Below are positions 54,801-64,000 of a stretch of 64,000 bases of DNA, piece by piece; position 1 is the stretch's first letter, and each line of letters starts with the position of its first letter. Position numbers and translations under genes: made by a program. Origin of the DNA: Lactarius indigo (Eukaryota > Basidiomycota > Agaricomycetes > Russulales > Russulaceae); NCBI GenBank assembly GCA_025766275.1, contig JAFKAC010000122.1, forward strand, positions 92,309 through 156,308. The letters run 5' to 3'. The notes under the pieces were generated by a model that saw only the letters and a program-made list of their open reading frames with translations, searched no databases and was not told the DNA's origin.

Positions 54801-57800
54801 TACGACGCACATTTCGGTTTGTTTGTTTTTTGCAAGAGCCAACTTCCCTGTTCTCGGATTGCTTCGTTACCGTCGCGGGGGGTTGGGGATGGGGTGGACC
54901 TGGAACCTAAGATCTTGAGAGATGGTTGCGTGCCAAAGAATCGGTATCTCGTTTCGTGGCCTAATCGATGAGAGACGAGCAGTCGTGTGAGGTGCTTTAA
55001 TAAAAAGGTCACGAGACGTATAATTTAATTTCAAGTTTTCAAAGCCGAAGAGCGAAAAAGTGTACGGTGTACCCCCCCGGTCGCCACTTCCTCCGCTTCT
55101 TTCTTCTGCAGGCGCTTCTTTCTTCCTGCCAGTTGTTCGTGCTCCTCTGTATACCACCCCATGAGGTATCGTTATCGCATCAGTGGTATGCTGTCGGTAC
55201 AGAGAGATCTCTTCTATCAGATTTCCCCTTTGAATCATGCTACGCACCTGAGCACGACACGTGCAACCCAACTCTTCATCTCGTCCTCCGAGACTTTGTC
55301 AAATGGACGCCTTACATACATACAGTGGAGCAAAACGGCACGAACTAGACCCCCATGAAATATACTGTCTAGTCCCTCGATCAAAAATGCACATCCCATC
55401 ATTTCTTGAGAGGCTAGATCTTAGTTCGGGCCGCGGCTCTCCCTGTCAAAGCAGCAGGTCTATTTTTGGTAATAATTTTGTGCGTCGCGTGTGGGGGCGC
55501 GCGGTGTGCCTGTTGCGTTGCTCCCCGAGGTCTGGAACCCCCCAAACATACCAACCCCGACGAGAAATGGAAATGGATGGGACAGATGGAGGGGCCCTCC
55601 CTTTTTTCATTTTTTGATTGAAAAAAAGAGGGTGATGCGTCGGTGCCGATTGGGGGCACTTGGGCACTGGGCACTACACTACACTGTAGCAGTACCCGGC
55701 GAGTGGTCGATTGATTAGTTAGTTGGTTGAACGGCGTTGCCATGTTGCCTTTAGCGTTAGAGTGCGTCGTGCCAAGGAAAGTTTCCTCCAGCACCCGTGA
55801 AATCATGTGAGAGTTGTCCGTTTGCCCGTGTGCCCCAACGTCGTGTCACGAGTAAAAAGAAACACACACACTGGCACACACGCACCCACTGCACTGCTTT
55901 TCGATTCAACTTCTCGGCGGTGCTATTACCGATATCACGCTCCAAATACACCAAACAACTCGGTCACGGGCCCAGTAAGTAGCACCAGCAGTCCTAATAA
56001 GTCAGTTGATACCTACCCCCTTCAATTGCCCAACCGTCATTACTTTATACAGTAAAGAGATGGAAAAAAATTAAATAACAGTGTTTGAGAGGGTGGCCTA
56101 GAATGTGGCCCACCCAGAACCGGCTATCATCGACCCTCAATCGCATGCAAGTGTACCATTTATCGCATTTTTTGTTCCGCTTTTCCAAATAGGCGCGCGC
56201 TCATTGGCTATGTAGCCAGGGACAAGCTCCGCAGCGCCACCCGCCGGCGTCTCTGACACCAACCCGTACAAAAATGCAGATTATTGTGCATCGCATCACC
56301 TTAATTTGTGGCTTATTGGGATTACTCCTGTCGCCGAGTAATGCAAACATTGCATGGAGCTTTGGAGCGTTGAAGGCAAAGGGGGGGTCCATGTAAGCGG
56401 CGCAAGGTCCGAGAGTAGAGATCTCTGTAAAGGTCTGAGGATTTTTAAAATCACATGGTGCCCATACGACGAAAAAGAAGTGTGTCGATGAATCAAATAA
56501 CAGTGCGATGACTCCGGGCGGTGGCGGCGGCGTTACTGTAATAATCTATGAGTGGCGGTGGTCGGGGTGCTAGCGACCAATCAAGTAAGGGAAAGACACC
56601 CAAAAGACTAAGTAATACGACGTGGTCTGCGGTTAGACTAGGTATGGTAAATTCACCGATCTGCTAAGGCTTTTCATGCAGGCCAGTGCGTTAGTTGGCA
56701 GTTGTAGGGTCGTGATGCAAGTACCCTCCCCCTCCTACGCGTCCGCGACCGCATCTCGTCTCGGAGTCGGTGCTCAATGCGGCGCAAAGTGGCGCGCACG
56801 GGGAGTGGCGAACAGAGACCACTAGCGGATCCATAAGGCCCCAAACGCAGTTTCAGATCTATTCAGCTTTTTTTTTTTTTACATTCATTTTTCCGGGAAG
56901 CTCGTGTAACCCGCACAATACTCCGAATTTGCGCTTTTTTTCATCTTTACACCAAATCTCTCGAGACTCTTGTTGTTTTTGGTAGGGAAATGGAAGATAG
57001 GAATTGTTACAGCTCCGGAGACACAGCTCCCCAATTCCAGTTCCAAAACATGTCGATATGAGTGGCACGAACAAAAAAAAAAAAAAAGGATCCGGTTACG
57101 CCCATCTATGCATAGATCCCGCGGGCGCTTGACTCGACAACAACCAACAAAAAAGCCCTTACGCTTGACCCGAAGGGGAATTTTCCCTTTCAAGCGTCGT
57201 ATTTCCAAAAGTGACCACGATGCAACCTTTCGCTCACGCGTGCACTCACTCACATGGCGATGTGGGGCTGTGAATATCGTGCAAGACCGCAACACATTTC
57301 TTGTACTGGTAGTTCGACTCCAAGTTTACTGTAATGGGGGTTGCAACGCGGGAATTTACAATCCCGGGTCGATCTCCGTGTTAGTTGGTGGGGCCTTGAA
57401 CACCACCAGATGGCCACTCGTATCAAACCATCTAGAGATTATGATCCCGTCCAAATGCAAACGATATCATCAGCGGAAGCATCATCATCATCATCATCAG
57501 CTGCAGCAAGCCATCATTATCAATTATCTCACGGGACAGGACAAGCCAGGGGGATGTCCAATAATTGTTTCCGTGCCAACACGCGGCAGCATCGAACTCA
57601 ACCATTCCACACCCCCCGTTCCTGACCGAGTTCCCCTCCCCTGCAAGGACATACGGTAGCAGTAGACCCGTCCGTCCGTCCGTCGGTCTGTCGAGCGCTC
57701 GATGCCGCTTCTCTTGCTTTCACACGCGCCTGCCCCCCTCTTCTTTCGTCAATCGGGCGCAAAGACATTATGCCCAGCTCCATGTTGCTCCGTAAAGGCA

Positions 57801-58294
57801 AAATCAAACATGCCCTTGGCGCCCAATCAGTGCCTTCGGGGGCACACGTACACACCGATTCCCTTACTCTTCTGTCTCTTAAGGCATTCACAGAACATGT
57901 GAAGAGAATGAGAAGGTCCCATATCTATCATGTATAATCTGCATATTATAATCTGAGCGACTTAACATAGAGATAAACAACTATATAGCACAAGAGTGGG
58001 CGGTTGAACGAGCGACGGGCAAACGCAGAGAGTATGAATGAGGTATATGGAGGTCAAGGGACACGGGGCAGGTATACGACAGCAGGTATGTACAGCATAA
58101 ACAGCAGTGGTGAATGTGGGACGATAGGCGGTGTAGGTGTAATTATAAATAAGTACGGTGGGCAGTGTCGATGTGTCGCAGATAAGGTAAGCCACAGGTA
58201 TGAAGAACAACAACAGCAGATGATGACCAGAGACCAGAGAAACCGGATGGAATGGAACGAGGCATGAAAAAAGGGAGGCACAGCCCGAGCGAAA
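51850..58294. other. Gene-poor 6.4 kb
   Basis: I see no recognisable gene. Pyrimidine-rich stretches near 52980-53080 precede a short frame (ATG 53083, MPYTRLLGLSFSRKP), and a frame at 53431-53643 reads LDLQNIGAYRIRIPPLG. Neither has a known motif. T-runs occur at 53302 and 56869, an A-run at 57072 and an (ATC)6 run at 57481-57498. The stretch may hold long regulatory regions or non-coding RNA. Confidence 0.4.
57481..57498. repeat. (ATC)6 microsatellite
   Basis: Six perfect ATC units. Confidence 0.9.
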
Positions 58295-59324
58295 TTAGAA
58301 AGTGGAGAACTCGAGCGGTCGCTCTGGTACGCTCGGTTCGTTCGGGCGTGGTGGTCGATATTGGAAGTCTGTGCAAAGTATCAGTCAGCTAATGCCCGGT
58401 TGGACGGGGTTACAAAAAATACGTACCACCATCCCTGATGACTGGATTCGCACGCGCTTTCCGTGCAGCTGCCTCTTCCTCCTCGAGAGCAATCTCGTAA
58501 GGCGCCTTGCGCCCCGGAACACATTTCATATAATCAGGAATCGGTGAAGGTTTGGGCATCCACCTGCCTCCGCCGGTGGCTTTGCAGATATCGGAACGGA
58601 TCCGAAGAGGGTAGTTGCGCAGGTCATCGGGGAGTGAAGGATCCGGCGGAGGCGGTGCTGGAGGGAGAGTACGAGAACGGCGTGGAAGGGCAGGTCTTGT
58701 GCGAGCCGGTATAGGCATCGACATCGAGGAGCATGTGGGAGACGACGGCGAGCGTGGAGAGGGGTTGCCGTGGATTTGGGCATAGCACGCGTCACAAACG
58801 CGTGCGGGTAGAACGGGCGAGGTGGGCGACGCGTACGTAGAGATGGGCGTACCGCGTGGGGGATAGACGAAGGGGAGGGAAGCGGTGTCAAGGAGGGGGG
58901 TGGTGCGCGAAGAGCAGGCCGCGCAGAAGATGCCACCACACTTTCTGCAATGCTAGAGAAGACAAGGGACGGCTTAGCCACGGGATGACAAGCGAAAAGC
59001 GGCGCGTGGTATACGTACATGACGTCGCTCCATGAGGGTGAAGGGCTTACGGCACACAAAGGTGTCGCAGTAAGGGGCATCGGTGTCCTGTTTCCAGAGG
59101 TTGCGGGAAAGGAGAACGGCTAGGTGTTCATTGGGGGCCGGTGTTGAGGACGAGAGGGAGGAGAGAGAAGAGCAGGACGAGGAGGATGAACCAGCGTCGG
59201 TGAGGGACGGGAGTGAAGCGGTGGAAGCGGGTGAGCGAGGGATGGAAGAGGATGAAGCGAGGGAGTCCCTTGAACGGAGAGCAGCGGAGAGGGAACCGAG
59301 GACAGCTTGAGTGGGACTGGGCAT
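58295..59324 (-). CDS. FYVE-type zinc finger protein
   Basis: Three exons (59019-59324, 58427-58952, 58295-58368) join in phase to 301 residues. A Ser-rich N-terminus leads to the FYVE domain: LWKQDTDAPYC (WxxD motif), VCRKPFTLMERRHHCRKCGG (basic RRHHCRKCGG signature), IFCAACSS, then RVCDAC. FYVE domains bind phosphatidylinositol 3-phosphate and recruit proteins to endosomes. Two features are unusual: the first Cys pair is spaced CDTFVC (four residues between), and about 35 residues lie between the CAAC and CDAC pairs. A Pro-rich segment and a conserved-looking RWMPKPSPIPDYMKCVPGR part follow, with a Glu/Ala-rich helix near the end. The first intron cuts the domain between the two His of RRHHC. 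Start ATG at 59324 is preferred, as the longer frame has only TTG. Confidence 0.9.
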
Positions 59325-62300
59325 TGGGGGCGAGAAAGTGTTGATGAGGGTGAGCAAGTCGGGGTATTTATTATTTTAGTTTAGTTTACAATTTACATTT
59401 CCGTGGCCAGTTTCCCGGATACGAGATCGGATCGAGATCTCATCCACGTAAACCCGCTCGGTCTTTTCCTCTAATCGATCCAACGATCCAGATCAACGCA
59501 TCCCAGTGCAACTGTGAACCGCCTCTCCTCTCCTTCCCCTCCTTCCGACCTCGCTCCTCCCCTTCAATCGCTTCCCGTACACTTGATCTTACACGCCTGC
59601 ACCCTCTTCTCACCCAAGTCGTGTATCTGTCACTACGATCTGCGTCAAGGTTACGCCTTTCTTCGTTCTGAACCACCCTCGCTGGCACCCACTTTACATT
59701 ATTCGTTATCACACCTTTTGGTACCCCCAACTCGAGTAGATCGAATTCCCTGTCTCGTCCGGATAATCCCCGCTCCAAATCTTGTCGTTGCCCTCTCCTC
59801 GCGCTCTACTCTATTAGTGCCCGTCAACCGTTGCAATCACCGCGGTCTCTCATTGGTTTTTGCCGCCCTTGTCTTATTGGCCCGCCCTTGCCACCGGCGC
59901 TACTTTTCACGCTATGCCGGCACCCTGGCACCCCTCCTACTTTTCCCCATCTCCGCCCCCTCGCTCGTTCGCCTATCCGCGACCGCCACATAGCGTTACC
60001 TTACCGTCACCCGTTCCTGTCTGCTTCCCATGCTAGACCCCATGGCCTAAAGTTCATGCATGTACTTTTTTTTTTACCCCTACTCAGTCTCTGCCGTCTG
60101 GGAGCGGATCACGACCAATCCTACTTTTATTTGTGCCTTTTCGGTGGCAATTACTGGCAAGTTACCGCACTAATACTTCTCCCCTCTCCCCGCCCCCATC
60201 CCCCCTTCTGCGCGCCTTCGTGCTTCGCGTCGCTTTGCTGGCTCCGCTCTCGCCGGGGTCTCTCCCACAAGCGCACGACGAGCGGAAATGAACGTTTTGA
60301 CCCCGCGCCCGTATGCCGAAAGAAGAAAAAATAATAAGGGCCCCCCGTACGAATTTTTCTTTTTTGCTTTTTTTCCCCTCCCATATCGCCTAAGTCCGAT
60401 CACACTCCCTCCCCTTGCGGCGATTGTGGGAGGCTACTTGCCTCACTGTAATTTAGCTTAGTACCTGCGTCAAGTTGGTGCAACGCTTATGGAGCCGCTG
60501 TCGGTTGTCAGGTCGAAAACAAACGAGACAGGCGGCAATCCAGCTGCACTTTCGGTTCTTCATTAGAAACCGTCCTATGAATACACGTAACGCTCGCTCG
60601 CTACTTGATTGGCCCGTGACAATCGGCCATCTTGGAATTTGCGAGCCTCGTTGGTTTCGTACCCTCCGCTGCTCACACCTCTTTTTACGCAGCGGCATGA
60701 AAAACGATCGGATTCAGGACCGACACGAACGGCGTTGCGTATCCCGCAGGTTCAAGTTGACCACACCAGCGTCACATGAGGCTTAGGAAAAGGAAGTCGT
60801 GCCATCGCGCTTGGCCAGTGTGCTTATGCCGTGTGTCTCATCGATCCTCGGATCCGGTCATCGCTTAAGAACTCTAACAGACCACCTTGGGGACGCTATG
60901 TTCCAAATTCGGGGATCGTCAGTGCTAACTACGTCGCGGCGCCCGCCTTCCGCTGGTGTGCACTACCACATGTACGTCCTCGTCGGCCAAAAGCAGATTT
61001 TGGCCGGACTGGACCTTCTTTCCTACGCGGATGTAAACTCATTTTCATTTGATAGAGCATATCACATGCACGGACAACCCTGGCCCTTTGTTCCGCAGAG
61101 TAACGTGAGCCAAGTGGCTCAATGTCAATGTCAACGCCCGACGCCCCCCCGCACGGGGCAAACGGCCCACAAGAGGAAAGGTCGTTTTCATGCGCTACTC
61201 ATCTGTACGTACAGGACATGCCCAGAGCAAACCGGTGCTCGCGGGATGCAGGGAGAGCGTCTTGACATGCCAGAGCAAAAAGGCAATCAGGCATCTCGCT
61301 TGGAACCAAATTCAAGCGTCTTGGGTTGGGTACTTGCTGATCGGCCGAATTCCAGTCTCGTGCACTCGTTCCCACAGACGTCCCCAATATTGGTGACGTA
61401 ACGTATCTGGTTTGTCTCCAGGAACGAGGCAAACCTGCAGGCGCGCGTCGTACCCCCAGATGGGGAATAGGAGGGAGGGAGCTAACCTGAACAGCTAGAC
61501 AGCCATCCGGGTTTAGACGTCTTACGTACTGCTAGACCAATTACACCGGCACACGGGCCGCGCAGGCGGGTGTGTGTCCGTATGTGGATGTGTGGGCCCG
61601 ACGCATTGAAAAACATCTGTTGGGAGTGTTTTGTGGAAGAAATCTGTGGAACGAAGGATCGAACTGAGGCCAACGGTCATCGTGCCCCACTTGCCTCTCC
61701 CGAACTGGACCTGCAGCCGCAGGGAGCTACCATGATAAGTGATAACAATAGCCATGCCACATGCAAGCCAGCCAACCAACGCCTGACAAGTCTTACGAAT
61801 CTATCTGAAAGAACATACACACTGATCGGGATCGAATTTGAACAAAAAAGGAGGGCGCGAGTAGCAGCATCGATGATGGTCAGTGCGCCGCGTGTCCGTG
61901 TCTGTCGAACGTTCGGGGCTCTGATCTGCGGCCACGCGATCGATGATCGATGACCACGGTGACAATAATTTACAGGTAATTTCGAGCTCCTCGAGCACGC
62001 GCGCGAAATTGCGGAACGCGCGAAATGTCGTGGCGGTCAGTTATAAATATGTACAGTGTATGTGCTGCATGCGTGTGAAGAACAAGGTTGGTGCGCGAAC
62101 AGCACGGCCCCGCCTTCGGGACCACCCCTCACCCGCATGAGGCCGGACCCGACGTAAAAGAAAAAAAAAGCAAGGCTTTGTGGAAGTTCGGCTGGTAATA
62201 CAGCGCTAGGGCGACCGGGAAGGGAGAGAGAGAGGGATCGGGGGATCCTGGATCCGTATCATATCGGATCTTGTAATGTGTTGCGCGGGATGGACAACGC

Positions 62301-64000
62301 GCGGAATGTCCGTCCTTGTGTCGTGTGACCCTCGGCGTTGCGCTGCGCCGGCATAGTGCGGTGTGGCGCGCTGCGGTACGGTATTAACTCGGGGAGGACC
62401 TCGGGCAAACCAGCATCGCTAAAGACTGAAACCTCTTTGCTCCGTGGTCATGGTGAACGCGAACTTTGTTGTCACGGTACTGTGTTTTTTCCGCACAGCG
62501 GCTGACTGACTGCACGTGCACGCCGTATCCTTCACCCCCCTCCTTCACCCGGCCTAGATCCGTTGATCCATGTCGGAGGTACTGCAACAACTTGGACCGC
62601 AAAACGAAACTGCTCGCCAGGGCCAATCTAAAAAAGCCGGTCGGGCCGGATATGGGGGTCAACCAGTCCTCGCTGACGTGTTGTGTACAGGTAAAGAGAC
62701 AGACGTCCATAATCCTCGACAGGCATGACAAGAACACATGAACACAAGACGGGGTACCTGGTACAGTACCAAAATAACAGATTTGAGATTCGAGAACCGA
62801 GGCGCTCTACAGTATGTGCCCCAAGCTGTCAGCGCTGTTAGCGTCGGCCATCGCGTGACCCCCCCACGCGACATCTTCCCCAACAAACCGAAGGCGAGAG
62901 CATGTCATTTTTCATTTTATTTCTTTACCCTCTTTTTTTCTCGCTTTTTTGTCACCGCCATGATCATGCGCGGAGGGGGGCAGGTTCTCGAAGCCAATCA
63001 TCATCATCGACAACGTCATGGCCAGACCAGGTACGCCGACCATCCCCTTCTTCCCCCGCCTGGCATTGAGCGTGGGTAATATGACGCTGGCCGACCAATT
63101 GCCCGCGCCCTACTGTAGGTCGGGCCCGCTCTTCCTTTTCTCGAATGCTTTTTTGGTTTGCCGGCGCGCGCTCGTTGATCGGTCGCGGTGAGAAAAAAAC
63201 GGTCTAGCCCAGTGGAGGTGGGACGACTTTGTCGTGTCGTGTCGTGTCGTGCGCCACCGTCGCGCCGCGACTTTTTTCGATCGCTCCCTCACATTTTAAA
63301 ACACAGAAAAATCCAAAAAGAAGAGACGTGGTGACCAGGAGGAGTTGGGGCGTGGCCATGAGGGAGGGGGTGTTCGGGATTCGAGAAAACCAAACGACCG
63401 CATTTGCGCCCCCATGGACCGACTATACGTCTCCTTCAGTCCTTCTCTCCGCGTTTTCTGACAGAAAAAAGATGACATCGCCAAGCTGCGTGCAACACCG
63501 AGTTTCGCGAGAGACAGGCGCAACGCAGGAGGGTCATGTGCACCTGACGGTATCTCCGGCATCTTAAACAAGTATCCCTTGACGCTGACGCCTGGACACC
63601 CGACTCCAACAAGCGCGTGTGCGCGTGATCCCGGATTGGGTGGATCGGAGTGGACGACGTGATTGGTGGCGGGGGCGAGAGAAACCATCCCAGAGGGCAT
63701 AAGTGACCGGCGATCCTCGGTGCCACCTGTCGCCCAACGACAGGCGAGAGAGTGTCTGTCCCACTGCGCCTGTGTCGATGAAGCAGTTGGGGATACAGTG
63801 CCCGGAACGGAACTTCACACTCTTGCCCCACGAACGTGCATCATTCATGGATGTGTCGCGCTGTGACCGAGCCTTTCATAATGATTACTCACCCCTCGCA
63901 CGTGTGCAGCCGCAGGCGCTGTTAATGCACAGTCCAAAATCTTTCTTTCTTCACCTCAAGAATGCATCTCGGGGCGGGAAGGAACCTGAAATGAAACGAA
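59325..64000. other. Gene-poor 4.7 kb to the right edge
   Basis: No gene recognised. Frames at 59514-59993, 59831-60334 and 60799-61401 lack motifs and overlap competing frames of similar length. An AT-rich run at 59360-59400 probably belongs to the FYVE promoter. Confidence 0.4.
63231..63251. repeat. (GTCGT)4 microsatellite
   Basis: Four perfect 5-bp units plus one base. Confidence 0.9.

Noticed and set aside
59514..60334. Plus-strand frames of 159 and 167 residues
   Set aside because: Overlapping frames of similar length, biased low-complexity composition and no motif.
60799..61401. 200-residue frame
   Set aside because: Begins at GTG, has no recognisable motif, and a competing frame lies over it.
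1..64000. CRISPR array, operon or bacterial promoter features
   Set aside because: Introns, gene families and LINE structure show a eukaryotic genome, and no spaced identical repeats were found.

Overview
The window is genomic DNA from a filamentous basidiomycete, most likely an Agaricomycete. The genes carry many short (about 50-65 nt) GT-AG introns. Families present include an expanded F-box-like family typical of mushroom genomes, a TRANK1-like UvrD ATPase and a Tad1-type LINE with RNase H. I cannot name the genus.

Layout. (1) About 1-7.4 kb, + strand: a 5'-truncated, intron-rich TRANK1/UvrD-like superfamily 1 ATPase. (2) About 7.5-42.9 kb: a repeat-rich accessory block. It holds six related F-box-like genes, all on the minus strand, one of them a wreck (20.6-21.6 kb). 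Their 5' and 3' flanks are duplicated with them. Two copies of an SCP2-type thiolase gene lie upstream of F-box copies 3 and 6. The 41-43 kb thiolase looks functional; the 18.4-20.2 kb copy is a pseudogene with its catalytic Cys changed to Tyr and a retroposon insertion in each of its first and last exons. (3) The block carries mobile DNA with readable boundaries: a 9.6-kb Tad1-like LINE (15-bp target duplication), a 1-kb tRNA-headed SINE-like element (15-bp duplication), three 5'-truncated retroposon fragments (one only 20 bp), and a 2.3-kb foldback element that is almost entirely two 0.92-kb inverted arms. (4) About 43.1-51.8 kb: conserved single-copy genes, namely translation initiation factor eIF5, the tRNA methyltransferase DNMT2, a PHD-finger protein and a candidate MEI4-like meiotic recombination protein. 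(5) 51.85-64 kb: gene-poor sequence around one FYVE zinc-finger gene at 58.3-59.3 kb.

The conserved genes show no sign of one shared pathway. The accessory block looks like birth-and-death evolution of an F-box/thiolase module: tandem and segmental duplication followed by LINE-driven insertion. The LINE, the SINE-like element and the truncated fragments share a 3' tail (a TTATTCCGGGA-like motif next to the A-tract), so one LINE machinery probably mobilised all of them. Exon joins for eIF5, DNMT2, the MEI4-like gene and the FYVE gene were checked by hand and stay in phase throughout. Joins in the helicase, the thiolases and the first exons of the F-box genes are only partly resolved. All homology statements come from motif recognition, not database searches.
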